Below are positions 1 through 11,322 of a DNA stretch of 64,000 nucleotides, in pieces. Under the pieces are notes generated by a model. That model was not told where the DNA came from. It worked only from the letters and a program-made list of their open reading frames with translations, and made no database searches. The first letter of the stretch is position 1, and every line of letters begins with the position of its first letter. The stretch is from Cristatella mucedo. Lineage: Eukaryota; Bryozoa; Phylactolaemata; Cristatellidae. Position numbers and translations under genes: made by a program. Location: positions 131,501 through 195,500 of the forward strand of contig WPIO01000187.1 of assembly GCA_009760855.2 (NCBI GenBank), in the 5' to 3' direction.

Positions 1-351
1 TGGCAGTCGTATGTTGCCCAATGCAACGGCGTAGATGCCCTGGCTAAGGCCGCAGATCGGAAGGTCACGCAATACGCAGGCATCGCACGCGACTTACGGT
101 CCCGGGAGCGGGCGTCAGCGTCCGGACCCTCGGGTCACAGGGTCACCCGGCTAACGAGCACTGGTGCCTCGACCCCCTCGGCATCAACGATTCGTACCGG
201 CAGCTCCTCCGGAAACTATACGAAAACGCGACGCGGTGGGCGGCAGCTCCGAGGTGTGGGCCGACTTCTCCGCGGAGGGAAGCGACCACGTTGTCGTTCA
301 GCACGGTATCGCCCAACCCGCGGGGTAGGAAGATACGCTGCCTGCACTCGC
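1..351 (+). other. Open frame entering from the left edge
   Basis: Frame 1 is open for 116 codons from the first base to a TGA ending at 351. Its beginning (ALAKAADRKVTQYAGIARDL) faintly resembles the Lys/Tyr-rich tails after the reverse transcriptase of some LINEs. The rest is Arg/Ser/Gly-rich and could be chance. Bases 352-950 hold no feature I can name. Confidence 0.15.
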
Positions 352-982
352 TGAAAACTATAATCTCTTCATAAAATAACTCGGTCTGATAAGATCAAAG
401 AGTGTAGCGAATGTCTGGTAATTAGCATCAGCTTGCAACGTACTCTGCCATAGGCAAGACGCAGAGCAGTGTGACTCGCTGTGACGTGCTACCTCAACGG
501 CAGTACAACTACCTCTTTCCTTCGACCTTTAGTGATGGATGCGGGCACGTGATTGGACGTTCGCGCCGAATGCGCGGCCCGCATCATTCGTAGCTACGTT
601 GAATTCAGAAATGGCCCGCCGGAGGATGACGATGAGCCTACGCGACTTCTGAACCGCTCAGCGATAGCGGCATGTCCTTCACCGGAAGCATATCGGTCGC
701 CTATAAAGGGCTGTCGGGACTTAAAATTGGGTGCATGGGTCACTTTTACTTAAAGGAGGCTTGAACCGCTGTACTCTTAGTTGCGACACTTCGGCTCCGC
801 CCTTTCGGCCATACTTATAGTGGGAGCTTTAGCCCCCTCTCCGGCCCTCACGGAGCCCTTGACCGCGGCGACATCGAACCTTTAACTAAATGGTTTCGCT
901 ACACTCAGCCAATTACCATTTGGCTGTGAGCATGTATTCAAAAATCCTTCGGTTATGAGCCTGGCAGAGCAGCCAGCACGCG

Positions 983-1090
983 ACACGAGCACGTCCTACG
1001 ACACGAGCACGTCCTACGACACGAGCACGTCCTACGACACGAGCACGTCCTACGACACGAGCACGTCCTACGACACGAGCACGTCCTACG
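983..1090 (+). repeat. 18-bp tandem array, six copies
   Basis: Six exact copies of ACACGAGCACGTCCTACG make 108 bp. One frame reads TSTSYD repeatedly inside a 75-codon open frame (955-1182), but no gene structure supports translation. Confidence 0.95.
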
Positions 1091-1476
1091 TCAGCCCAGA
1101 GACTCGTGACGCAGAGGCGCAGAATGCGCTCGTGCGGCAGGATATACGATGCAAAATTGAGGGGAATGTCTATCTGCATTGATGTAATTTCATAATAGTT
1201 CTAAGATCTGTATACCGGCCTAAGAGAAGTGAATCGGCCGCACTGGTTTGGCCCAGGGACTAATGTGCTCATCCTGACGACCGAGGTCGTGGTCTCGAGA
1301 CCACCGGCGTATTGTAGCCTCCTTAAAAATTTCGAAAAGTCAGGTGACGTGTCGCAACGCGAGGTGTAGTGACGGGAGAGGGGGCTCGCTTGAATCCTGC
1401 AGTAGGCGGTTCTCCATTGCCCTCTGAAAGCCCTAGAGGTCACCGGTAGGGATCATCCGCCGCTATATAAATATAC

Positions 1477-1485
1477 AGCTTACAA

Positions 1486-1521
<36 letters not shown>

Positions 1522-1582
1522 TTGTAAGCTCTTATATAATCGATTCTTATATATATATATATATATATATAAGAATCGATTA
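1477..1582. repeat. Two adjacent perfect palindromes
   Basis: A perfect 54-bp palindrome (1477-1530, arms starting AGCTTACAAATATATACATA) is followed six bases later by a perfect 46-bp palindrome (1537-1582, arms starting TAATCGATTCTTATATATAT). Both have (AT)n cores and non-repetitive outer arms. Confidence 0.93.
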
Positions 1583-1591
1583 GCTAATACT

Positions 1592-1706
1592 AGTACGAAC
1601 CTCAAAAACTTTGGAGACCATGCCTTTAACTCGTGCGCTCCCAAAGCCTGGGACTCACTCCCGACACACTTCACACAGTCCCCTGACATGACGACATTTG
1701 AACCCA
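1592..1706 (+). mobile_element. LINE fragment (C-terminal coding end)
   Basis: Degenerate sequence matches the end of the LINE family A reading frame (GDRAFSSYAPKAWNSLPTCV) in sense orientation, with frame breaks. It abuts the (CT)n tract that begins near 1721. Confidence 0.6.
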
Positions 1707-1718
1707 GCCTCTCGCTAT

Positions 1719-1890
<172 letters not shown>

Positions 1891-1986
1891 TCTCGAGCGC
1901 TAGGGGGGGGGGGGGGGTGGGTGGGGTTCGTGACGTCGCCGAGCTTCACGCATCGTCGCCTTCGCACGGCCCCGAGGCCTAAGCTG

Positions 1987-2040
1987 GTTCAATGGTATTA
2001 CCCAGTTCAATGGTATTACCCGTCGAATGGTATCACCCAG
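1987..2040 (+). repeat. 18-bp tandem array, three copies
   Basis: The unit GTTCAATGGTATTACCCA occurs at 1987 and 2005 and in diverged form at 2023. Confidence 0.85.
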
Positions 2041-3400
2041 CGAGCTACTGCTAGCCGAGCTCGCTCGCTGATGAGTGCGAGTGAGACCCCGGAGCGAGAC
2101 GCGCGTCGGTCGCCGACGCCGCCAGGTGCAGCATCCCCCGGCAGCATCTCCATGAACCGGTAAGGCTGCAGAGCCTGGCAGCCGCCGCCGCTGCGATCGC
2201 TCCAGGCCACGGCGTGCCTGCAGCGCCGCGGCCCAGGCGCCCTCCGGCGTAGCTGCCCTCCCGCGGCCGCTGCTCGAGGCCGCGCCGCTGCCGCTCGCTC
2301 GAGCCCACGGCGGCTTCCGTTCGGTCTCGAGGGCGCCGCGGGCGGCCAACGAGTACGCCGAGGCATCTCACTTGGACGACGCGCGTCTTCGCCGCCGCCG
2401 CCGCCCCGACGCAGCGAGACGACGCGAATTGCTCGCCTGCTCTCGCGATCGGAGCGGAAGCCAGTGGGCTCGCTAGTTTAGAGCTCGACGTGGTCCCGGA
2501 TTCGAGGATGCCGTTCGCGATGTCGTCCCGGATGCGAGGATGCCTCTCGCAACGCCGTCCCGGATGCGGTCTCATCGCGTGCAAGCGCCTAGAGAAAGGG
2601 GGAGGGGACATTGCGCACAGAGGAAAGGGGAGGGGTAAGAAACGCAGCCTATCGCTTGACGCGACGAGATTCGCTCGCCACCCAGCTATTTCTGGCTCGC
2701 TGCTGCCCGCGGCTCGCTGGCTGTTTCCGCTGCCTGCCGCTACTGTTGCTGCCGCCACAGTGCGCGTGCTATCTATTCTTCGCGTCATCTGCCGGTCGCT
2801 GAGAGGGGCTGCCACACCTCTTCGGCGTAGCCATCGAGCCCGCCCGCCGGCGGGCGGGCTCCTTCTTCTCCTCCCTAGTCGTGTGTCGCCTGATTTGGCG
2901 ATCGAGGTCCTCCTTCCCTCGGCGGTGTGAAGGTGTGCTTCACCGAAGGCGTTTCACTGGGGACAAGCGATTCGAGCAGAATGCAGTGGCGACCGCCGGT
3001 CGCTCGCGCAGCTTTGCGGCCGATTGTCTTGAGAACGCGGCACGGCGGATGGCTGGCTACGAACTGCGGCGGACTCACTCTTAGACCAGGCGAGACGCTC
3101 AAACGGGCGACCATACCGTGTTAGGTAGCTTCGCACGAAGTGCCAATTTCGAAATCGCCGATGTTTCGCCGTCGGACGTTACTCGTCCGGTAGCGATGCG
3201 GCGACCCGCCCTTCAACTTCCGAGGGTGCTGCCTCAGCTCAGCCGAGGGTTCGGCCGATAGCAGCGTCGCCAGAGGAGGTGGCTTCGGCGGCGTCGCGTC
3301 AAATGCCCTACGACTACGAAGTCTCGCTAATTGAATGCACCCGCCCGCTGCAGGCCTCTGTTCGCCCATCATTCACCGTCATTCGTCATTCTAATGTCCT
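2041..3400. other. CpG-rich tract without assigned gene
   Basis: High GC and CpG content with long overlapping frames in several phases and no convincing splice-linked coding. It may be a CpG-island promoter. A small GGATG-containing repeat sits near 2490-2570. Confidence 0.3.
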
Positions 3401-4000
3401 TTGGTTAATTTAACCCAACCGTAAAGCCTTCATCGGATACCTGTTGTGTGCACCTACTGCTACTGCTTTTGCAACTAGCGCAGCGTCAGGCCACTAATGT
3501 ATGTCCCATCTGCATCCGGTGGTTGGGCAGTTGACTCGGCGTAGCCTCTAGATGTAGGGAACGTTGCCCCCAATCTGCTGTGAGTCAGCCAGCTCGCGTA
3601 TAGGCACGCTTGAGAGTATAAACGGGAACTCTCGTTCATCGCTCGCGTTCGCGCTTGTGTCTCCGCGAGACTCCGTTAGAGCTGCCGCCGCTAGAGTCAT
3701 AGTAATACAACACGCCGCTAGCGGCCGCCGCCTAGCGGCGCCGCCGCCTCTCACGCAGCTCGCCGCCTGACGGTTGTACCGCCATGCGGATTTTCGGATC
3801 CACCCGCTCAATTGACCAGAAATTTCCGACAAGCTTGCACGGAATAATATGAATAGTAATAATATTACTAATATAATGATTCGGACGATCGGTCTCTCCC
3901 GCTATAATATTATTAGCATACTTATAATTGTTATAATTATAAGTTAAAACATAAATAAATATTATATTATAATTGATATTATTTAAATTTGATTAGTAAT
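3400..4000. other. Mostly AT-rich intergenic stretch
   Basis: After a GC-rich patch at 3660-3780 the sequence becomes AT-rich with short TAATATTA-type palindromes (3840-3990). No gene seen. Confidence 0.3.
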
Positions 4001-4002
4001 AA

Positions 4003-5110
4003 TAATAATGCACTTGATAAAGCGCCCTCAGAGAACTCAATTTTTTTCTAGGCGCTTTACATTTGCTGCAAAGGGTAACGCGATTGAATGGTGAGTAATA
4101 TCATGCTTGATAAACAGCATGAACAACGTGGTTAGGGGTGACATGCACAGGGTCAGCACGCAAGTGTGGTTAGTGGCAGCATGCACAGTGTCAGCACGCA
4201 TAAGCACATCAAGGACGAATCACACGGACCCACTCAATGCTGTCCTAAATAGGTGTGTTTTTTTAAGTTCTTTTTAAATGTGATCAGGTCAGGGGATGTT
4301 CTGACGCAAGTCGGCAGTGAGTTCCAGGCTTTGGGAGCATACGAACTAAATGCACGGTCTCCAAAGAATTTGAGGTTTGTACGAGGTATAGGTAAACAGT
4401 TAGATTCCGAAAAGCGGGTGGTACGATACTTGGCCTGGTGGGGGAGTAGATCTGACAGGTAGGCTGGATCCAAAGAATGAAGGGACCTAAAAGTGAGCGA
4501 CAAAACCTTGAAGTCGATCCGTTGCTTGACTGATAGCCACTGCAGGTCGGCGAGAAGTGGCAACTGCGACGTTCATGACAAACAAGCCTAGCTGCAGAGT
4601 TTTGCACAAGCTGTAATCGCCTGATTGCACATGCCGGTAGGCCAGCAAGCAGCGAGTTACGGAAGTCAAGACGGGATGTCACATATGCATGGACCAACTT
4701 AGATGTGATATCCTTATCTAAATAAGCCTGAATTATAAGAATGCTATGTAGCTGAAAGTAGGCAGACTTGACTGTGGAACTGATGTGGTCGTCTAATGAG
4801 AGGTCACTTTGGAACATGACACCTAGATTTCGAGCTGATTCAACATCAGATATGCTGGCAGAGCCAATTTTGAGCGTCAGCCTTTCCAATTTGTGAATCA
4901 CACTGGGATTGCCCATAGCTAGTAAGTTAGTTTTATCATCGTTTAGTTTTAGAAAATTTGCTGCCGTCCGTGTGCGGATGTCATCAATACATGCAGCAAG
5001 TGAGTTGAGAGAATTTGAGGTGCTCGAGGGCCGGGAGGGATCAAAGCAAAGGTACAACTGAGTGTCATCCGCATAGAAGTGAAAGCTCAGATTGTGCTTG
5101 GCAATCAATC
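4003..5110 (-). mobile_element. CR1/L2-type LINE, family A, 5'-truncated
   Basis: The minus strand encodes 274 codons of the reverse transcriptase C-terminal half. The catalytic FHFYADDTQLYL (motif C) is intact, followed by LNDDKTN, SRLDFRNSLLAGLP and QNSAARLVCHE. The frame breaks and resumes as LQWLSVKQRIDFKVLSLTFR. The 3' end carries the family signature AAAGCGCCTAG..GAGAT..AGTTCTCTGAGGGCGCTTTATCAAGTG and a TTA-repeat tail. Confidence 0.9.
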
Positions 5111-5251
5111 ATTAGTAATAACAGTCCAGGTGACCGTTGTGTCGCGGTCGTTGTATGCGAAGCTTCGCTAGAGCTGGAATCTCTCGATTCGTCGTTGAAA
5201 AAGAAGCCAATATATATAAATATATATATATATTTATTTATTTATGTATAT

Positions 5252-5329
5252 CTTTGGTGTATATATAAATATATATATATATATATGTATATTTATTTAT
5301 ATAGTTATATATTTATATATACACCAAAG
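5252..5329. repeat. Inverted repeat with 23-bp perfect arms
   Basis: Arms 5252-5274 and 5307-5329 (starting CTTTGGTGTATATATAAATA) are exact reverse complements separated by 32 bases of AT-rich sequence. An (AT)n tract and TTGCCGTTATATAT-type degenerate repeats follow to 5500. Confidence 0.9.
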
Positions 5330-5332
5330 CTT

Positions 5333-5415
5333 TGCCATTATATATAAGCCTTGCCGTTATGTATATGCCTTGCCGTTATATATATGAGCCTTACCGTTTT
5401 ATACAAATCTTGATG

Positions 5416-5454
<39 letters not shown>

Positions 5455-5500
5455 AGCCTTACCGTTATGTATGCAAGCTTTGCCGTTATTCGCAGCCTTT
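5333..5500 (+). repeat. Degenerate GCC(T/A)TTGCCGTTAT repeats with (AT)n
   Basis: Phrases such as AGCCTTGCCGTTATGTATAT recur about six times with an (AT)16-like block at about 5420-5451. Confidence 0.7.
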
Positions 5501-5755
5501 GCTACGTCCGCGCTCTTCTCGCGAACGTAGCCTTCCGCGCTTCGCGTGCGCTGACAGTATGCACCCTATCGCCAACCAATTGGCGCGCTGCCATCCGTTT
5601 CCAGCGCGGTTAGAGCGCCCGGAAAGGGAATTCGCTTCCTTACGGAGTATGCTATCTATGCGTGCGTCTGCGAATCCTCTTGCAAGAGGCAAGATTGGCA
5701 GACTATTGTTTGCTCTTTTCTCTATTTTTTCTTTTCTTCTTTTTTGCCGCGGCAG

Positions 5756-6482
5756 AACGACGCCGACGAATCCGCTGCCGACGGCTACGCTGCCGACGCC
5801 GGCCAACGCCGGCTCGACGCTGCCTTACCTGGCCGTGGCCATAGCGCTGCCGCTCGCTTTCGCCGCCGTCGTCGTCGCCATGGGCCTGCTGCGCCTTAAG
5901 ATCAGGGCCGTTCGGCGCGGCTCGTCCTACATCGATCGCCGCTGCCTAAAGAACAGCAAGCCGCCGCCAGCGTACGACGACGCGCAGCAGCTGTCGTGTA
6001 GCGGCGGCGGCGGCGGCGACGACGTACCGGCGGTCGTCGTCCACCGCCCGTTCGGCTGGCGTCAGTCCGTCACCCTGCCGCGCCTGCCGCGAGCACCCGA
6101 CGTGTGCCGGCTGACGCCGCCGCTGCCGCGTTGCGACGTTGCCGAGTTCTCAGCTTCGTCGTCCCAGCCCTGCCTCGCCTGTCCGCAGCCGACGACGACA
6201 GCGCCGGCAGATCCGGTCGGCGGCGACGCCGCCGAGGCCGTTTGCGCCGATCTCGGCGTCGTGGCTGCGCACCGGCGGCCGTTCGACGGCGACGCCGGCC
6301 TGCGTCAGGAGAAGGGCGAGGCTTCGGCGGATGGTGCTTCGGGAGAGGCCGCCGCCGCTCGCGGCTTCGCCGTTCGCGGCCAAGACGGCTGCAGCGCTGC
6401 GGGCGAAGCGCCGGGGATCGAGGCGCTTCGCGCTATCTGCCGCTCTCTATCGGGACTCGCGGCCGCCGCCACAGGAAACTAG
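5756..6482 (+). CDS. Terminal exon of a single-pass membrane protein, unrecognised
   Basis: A textbook acceptor (pyrimidine tract of about 35 nt, then GCGGCAG) precedes an open frame of 241 codons to a TAG. The exon starts with a Thr/Pro-rich stalk (TTPTNPLPTATLPTP), then a transmembrane helix (YLAVAIALPLAFAAVVVAMG), a basic stop-transfer stretch (RLKIRAVRR) and a tail of about 185 residues. The tail carries KPPPAYDD, whose PPAY is a WW-domain ligand. This implies a type I membrane protein whose upstream exons lie to the left or outside the window. The second half is Ala/Gly-rich and could be overcalled. An AATAAA at 7909 could end the transcript. Confidence 0.55.
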
Positions 6483-7244
6483 GTGGACGCGTCGAGCGGC
6501 GGCGGAGACGAGACGCCGGCTTTCTCGAGCGCGCCCGACGAGGCGGCCCGAGCGCCGCTGCCGCCGCCGCGCGGACGCCTCTTGGCCAGGCCTTCCGCTG
6601 GGCGCCCATTTTCCTGGATGACCCACCCAGAGCAAGCCGGCAGCTAGAGGGCGCTGCGCTCAGACGCTGCGCGTACCCCCCCCCCCCCGCTCCGCCAGTC
6701 ACGGACGCTTTCGAGTGGTCGCTTTCCTTCCGGGCAATCTTTGGCCGGGACGCCTCCAATGGGCGGGGCCGATGCACCGTCAGTCTAGTCGCCTCCCTCC
6801 CCCCGGGACCCGCGTCAGGCACGTGCTGCTGCAGACTCTTCGCTGGACTTCCTCGATGCCCTTGAAATGACTCGCCCCGGTCTAGCTTTTTACACGAAGC
6901 GTCACTATCTCTCTTCCTTTTTCGCGCGTCGATTCCGCTCGAAAACCGTCTAGCTCGTCGCCGACTGGCGGCGCTGCCCGGCGGCAAGTGTTGCCTCCTC
7001 GTAGACGTGGCGGCCGACGGCGAAGACGAGGCTCGAAGGGCGAAGACGAGGCCGCGACGAGCTGGAGCTACCCAGCAACGGCAGCCTGAGCTCGGCCGCG
7101 CAGGACAGCGCCCTACCGAGAGCCAGCGGCGCCCTTGACATTCCCGGTTGAAGTTCCGTGAGACTGACTGACTTCCGTCGAATGGCGGAGTCGGCCGAGT
7201 GTCGCGTAAGCGTCCTAACGCGCCGCCGCCCGCCGGCAAAGCTC
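6483..7244. other. GC-rich stretch downstream of the membrane-protein exon
   Basis: CpG-rich with overlapping Arg/Ala frames on both strands. It may be 3' UTR of the 5756-6482 exon. No independent gene supported. Confidence 0.3.
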
Positions 7245-7395
7245 CCTTTTTTAATTCATTTGTATAGCGCCCTAAGAGAACGTCATCTCATTACGGGCCT
7301 CTTCGCATATGCCGCGGGGCCTCGAGCCCACGGCCTCGAGCCCACGACCTGGGTCCGCGCGGCGGCGAGCGCCCTGGGCCAAACCAGCTCGGCCT
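7245..7395 (-). mobile_element. tRNA-like SINE-1 copy, GC-rich variant
   Basis: On the minus strand an A-box-like part and duplicated GGGCTCGAG (B-box region) are followed by the LINE-like tail TAGGGCGCTATACAAATGAATT. Confidence 0.6.
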
Positions 7396-8122
7396 CCGCC
7401 GTCGAGCGGCCAACAGCTCAGTCCGCCTGACCTGTTGGCCGCCTCCGGCGCCGTCCTGGGCGAGCGCGACGGCGGTGCGCACGCAGGCGGGATGCCGACG
7501 CGGCCCCGCGCGAGCGCTCAGCCCAGGTGCTAGCAGCGCAGCGGGCGGTCGTCTGCCGCGCCCAATGCGGCGCGCGCGCGCCGTACTCGCGAGCCTGCAA
7601 CCTGCTCCGCGCATCTTCGCTGCCGGGCTCCGACCGATAACCCACGCAAGCAGAAGCTGGGAAGTAACGTTACTCTGCGCTACCGCAGTACCCGACGAGG
7701 AGCTGGAGTTCGCGGGAGCTGCAAGGTAGTTCGCGCCAAGATTCCGAGTTACGATTACCTCGGGCTAGTATTACCTCGGGCCACGAAGGGTCCGGCTAAC
7801 GGAATCCAGAGTTGGCGAAAAACAATGACTCGGGTCACGAACTCGGTTCCCGGTTACGAACCAAACCGAACTTGGTGGGGCTGTAGGAGCTTCGCGAGAA
7901 TTCAGGTGCAATAAAGCATGTGAATGGATCAACTTTAGACGGCTCCTAAAAGAGGCACCAGGAAAAGGTCTAGAAGGGTTCTTAGTTAATTAATGCGACA
8001 CAACCTGTGCAGGAGGAAAGTTTAACGTATTTCAAAATTATATTTAATTTTTCTCTTTCGGAGCGAAAATAAATCTATTTTTATGAGCATCAAGTTGCAA
8101 GTACGGAACTTACAGATGTTCT
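7396..8122. other. No gene recognised
   Basis: GC-rich to about 7730 and ordinary composition after. A plus-strand AATAAA lies at 7909-7914. Nothing else is assignable. Confidence 0.25.
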
Positions 8123-8190
8123 TTCTTTACAGCATATGCAAAGTGCCTAGAAACATACTTAGTTCTCTGATAGCGCTATGCGCTCGCTGG
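8123..8190 (+). mobile_element. LINE 3' tail remnant
   Basis: TTACAGCATATGCAAAGTGC followed by CTAGAAA..TTAGTTCTCTGATAGCGCT is the diverged common 3' end of the LINE families here. The next 150 bases may hold a degraded SINE-2. Confidence 0.6.
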
Positions 8191-8349
8191 GTCGCATGCC
8201 AACCAGCACGACCTTGACCCGCGGTCTTGGCCCATGGGTACGGCGCTCACTCTTGGTGACGCTGGTCGCTGGTACGAGTCCTGAGGCGGCCAATCACGAG
8301 TTGCCCACGGCATGCGGTGGCGAAAGTCGTCCAAGGGCTCTTCCGCCGC

Positions 8350-9235
8350 TACGCTAACGAGGCTGCTAATCAGAGCTGACCTTCGCTACACTTTGCTTAC
8401 CGACCTGCAGTAGCGTTCGCCGCCCGCCCCCGCCACCATGAAACCGAGGTCGCGCCGCTCTTGCCTGAGCTGAAACGTGTGACAGCGAACTGAGACCGGT
8501 GCAATTGAATTTCGCGTCTTTATCAATCTCGTTGTCCAGGTGCACCTTAATACGGCCTCTGCATTCGATCGATGTCAGCAGTACATTATTACAGTACGCC
8601 ATTTCATTAGCCACCGCTACAGCAGCCGCCATTACATTAGCCGCCATCTCGTCGGTTAGCACCGTGAAAAATTCTTATTTTTTATGGCTCTGCGGTACTT
8701 TAGAGGTATTTTACCTTTACACAATTCCAATGGATCTTTAGCATTTTAGTGCGGAATAATTACTCCAAAAGCGCAGTGACTAATTCGTAATTCGCGCCGG
8801 TCTCACCGCCGTCGCTGCGTTCGGTTTTAATAAGCCTACGCGTCGTACTCATTGGCAGCTACCTACAGGCAATCGAACGTTCGGCTGTACTTTCGGTCTG
8901 CAGCGTGTATGCAGCGCAATCGCACCCGCCGAGAAATAGTAGAAACCGCTAGCAATAAAAGCGGAAACGTCGCGTCTTCCACCGGAGTTGAGCCGGCGAT
9001 CTTGACGCTAAGTGATGAAAGGTTCATCGATCCATCCATATGAATAGGAGGGGGCGGAGCCAAGCGCGATAATTTCCGTCGCGAAGACCTCCAACAACGC
9101 CGCGTCGAAAACTGGAAGCGGCGTGACTGTATCGAGCAGGAGGCGGTCAGTGGGTAGGTATGTAGGTAGGTAGGTAGGGTAGATCTGCGCCGCGCGTGCG
9201 AGCGAGCGGGAGGGGGCTACTTGCGCGACGACTCT
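8350..9235. other. No gene recognised
   Basis: Ordinary composition, no splice-linked coding found. A (GTAG)n patch lies at about 9155-9180. Confidence 0.25.
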
Positions 9236-9262
9236 CGCGCGCGCGCGCGCGCGCGCGCGCGA
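9235..9262. repeat. (CG)n dinucleotide run
   Basis: About 28 bp of alternating C and G, a sequence with Z-DNA potential. It sits in a CpG-rich patch of about 9060-9420. Confidence 0.9.
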
Positions 9263-9666
9263 CTGCAGCGCCCGCACCGACCGCCGCGCGACGGCCTCGA
9301 AATTTGAAAGAGCGGCGGCACTTTGAGGTCAATCGGCTCTGCGTGCTGGCGGCGGCGAGCTTGGAACGGGGTGGGGCAGGCAGGCAGCGCGCCGGCAGCA
9401 GGGACTGCGTCTGGTAGCGCCGAGCTAGCTAGTGCGCGGCGGCGTATTTGATCATTCGCGGAAATCTAGCTCTCGGCAGAGAGAGCGCGGAGACCGAGAG
9501 CGAACTGGCGTCGAACCGGACTCGCGTCGACACAGTTCGACTGCATACGTATGTACCAATAATTCAAAATCGAGCCGCCGTCCTCACGTAGGCAGCTCTC
9601 TTTACCAGTAGACCCTTGTATTTCGACCTCTTGTAGTCCCACCGAGTGGTCTCCCACGCAAAGCTT

Positions 9667-10253
9667 CTAATAATAATAATAATAATAATAATTCACTTGA
9701 TAAAGCGCCCTCAGAGAACTTAATCTCTCTCTAGGCGCTTTACATTTGCTGTAAAGTGAAATGCAATTGAATGGTAAGTAAAATCATGCTTGAAAAACAA
9801 ACGAAATGAATAATATGGTTAGGGTGACATGCACAGGGTCAGCATGCAAATGTGGTTAGTGGCAGCATGCACAGTGTCAGCACGCATAAGCACATCAAGG
9901 ACGAATCACAGGGACCCACTAAATGCTGTCCTAAATAGGTGTGTTTTTAGGTTCCTTTTAAATGTGGTCAGGTCAGGGGATGTTCTGACGCAGGTCGGGA
10001 GGGAGTTCCAGGCTTTGGGAGCATATGAACTAAATGCACGGTCTCCAAAGGATTTAAGGTTTGTATGAGGTATTTCTAGACTGTTGGATTCCGAAAAGCG
10101 GGTGGTACGATACTTGGCCTGATGGGGTAGTATATCTGACAGATAGGCTGGAGCCATAGAATGAAGGGACCTAAAAGTGAGGGACAAAACCTTGAAGTCA
10201 ATCCGTTGCTTGACTGGTAGCCAGTGCAGGTCGGCGAGAAGTGGAGTAATGAA
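9667..10253 (-). mobile_element. CR1/L2-type LINE, family A, 3' part
   Basis: It encodes SLTFRSLHSMAPAYLSDILP and the GDRAFSSYAPKAWNSLPTCV end, then the family A 3' UTR, hairpin tail and ATT repeat. It is about 600 bp long and closely related to the copy at 4003-5110. Confidence 0.88.
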
Positions 10254-10479
10254 GAAGGCGGAAGGCGTATTATTGCTTTTTCGGTGGTCTGTTCGTGATT
10301 GATCGGCTACCTCAGAGAGCCTCTGATCTGCCGCCGAGAAGTAGATAGCCGGGACTAATTACTCTGATTCATTTGGTATAGACTCTGATCTTTCCCATCA
10401 GCCACCCGTGATTGTCACTGAAAAGTGAAAAATGATGAAATGGTCTCGCGGTAATTTAGATAAAAACATATTATTAATT
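10254..10479. other. No gene recognised
   Basis: Unassigned sequence between LINE/SINE fragments. Confidence 0.2.
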
Positions 10480-10565
10480 TTTAAATCACCTTAAGAGAAC
10501 TTAATCTCTATTCATGCGCATCGCATTTGCCGCAGGCCTTAAGCCCGCGACCTGCGTCATCACAT
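10480..10565 (-). mobile_element. tRNA-like SINE-1 fragment
   Basis: Minus-strand tail CATGAATAGAGATTAAGTTC plus a degraded B-box region; the 5' part is lost. Confidence 0.55.
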
Positions 10566-10567
10566 AC

Positions 10568-10699
10568 TCTTAATAATAATAATAATAATAATTCACTTGA
10601 TAAAGCGCCCTCAGAGAACTTAATCTCTTTCTAGGCGCTTTACATTTTCTGCAAAGGGAAATGCAATTAAATGGTAAGTAAAATCATGCTTGAAAAACA
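10568..10699 (-). mobile_element. LINE family A 3' end
   Basis: Only the last 130 bp (3' UTR, hairpin and TTA tail) are present, as in a very short truncated insertion. A SINE-1 abuts its 5' side. Confidence 0.8.
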
Positions 10700-10848
10700 A
10701 AATAAATATAATTCATTTATATAGCGCCCCAAGAGAACTTAATCTCTATTCAGGCGCTTCACATACGCCTCAGGGCTCGAGCCCACGAACGCAGTCAGAC
10801 CTTGGTCGGGGCGAGCACCTTAACCGCTAGAACAAACCAGCGCGGCGT
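10700..10848 (-). mobile_element. tRNA-like SINE-1
   Basis: On the minus strand: GGTTTGTTCTAGCGGTTAAG (A-box region), GGTGCTCGCCCCGACCAAGG, GTGGGCTCGAGCCC (B-box-like), then GAAGCGCCTGAATAGAGATT and AAGTTCTCTTGGGGCGCTAT. The tail matches the LINE 3' hairpin, implying mobilisation by those LINEs. Confidence 0.8.
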
Positions 10849-10857
10849 CTTAGGGCG

Positions 10858-10916
10858 CTATGCAATATATATATGCAATATAATATATATGCAATATATA
10901 ATTATATGTATATAAT

Positions 10917-10947
<31 letters not shown>

Positions 10948-10965
10948 ACGTATGTATACATTAAT
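10858..10965. repeat. TATATGCAATA/(AT)n repeat
   Basis: AT-rich simple repeat with TATATGCAATA-like units, then an (AT)n run. Confidence 0.85.
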
Positions 10966-11165
10966 CTTGATCTCGGTCGTTAAAGGCGAGTACCTTTTAA
11001 GTGTAAAAAGGCATGAGCGTCTTCCATCAGAGATATCTGACGCCGAGAAAGCGTGTATTAGCTCTTAACTGCTACGCCCTGTGACGTATTGGAGGGCGTT
11101 GTATCGATTTTGGATACGACCGGATATTCCAGTTGGGTTCCACGTAGATATGCACGTTTGCACAT

Positions 11166-11322
11166 AACATGGTGAGCCGCGATGGCTAAGGTGGTTGCTT
11201 TTCACGACCTCGGTCCCGAGGTCATCGGTTTTAATCCTGCGGTGGGCGTACGTTTGTCGCCACTGCAAGCGGTGGTGATAGCCATTCCAGGCTCTTCTGT
11301 CGCTATACAAAAGATGCTGTAA
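11166..11322 (+). mobile_element. tRNA-like SINE-2
   Basis: Sense copy: GTGAGCCGCGATGGCTAAGG (A-box region), CACGACCTCGGTCCCGAGGT, a diverged B box, GCGGTGGGCG, CTGCAAGCGGTGGTGATAGCC and GGCTCTTCTGTCGCTATACA. Confidence 0.75.

Noticed and set aside
2051-2815. 254-codon minus-strand frame in CpG-rich DNA
   Set aside because: Several competing frames are open, composition is Arg/Ala/Ser-biased and no domain is seen.
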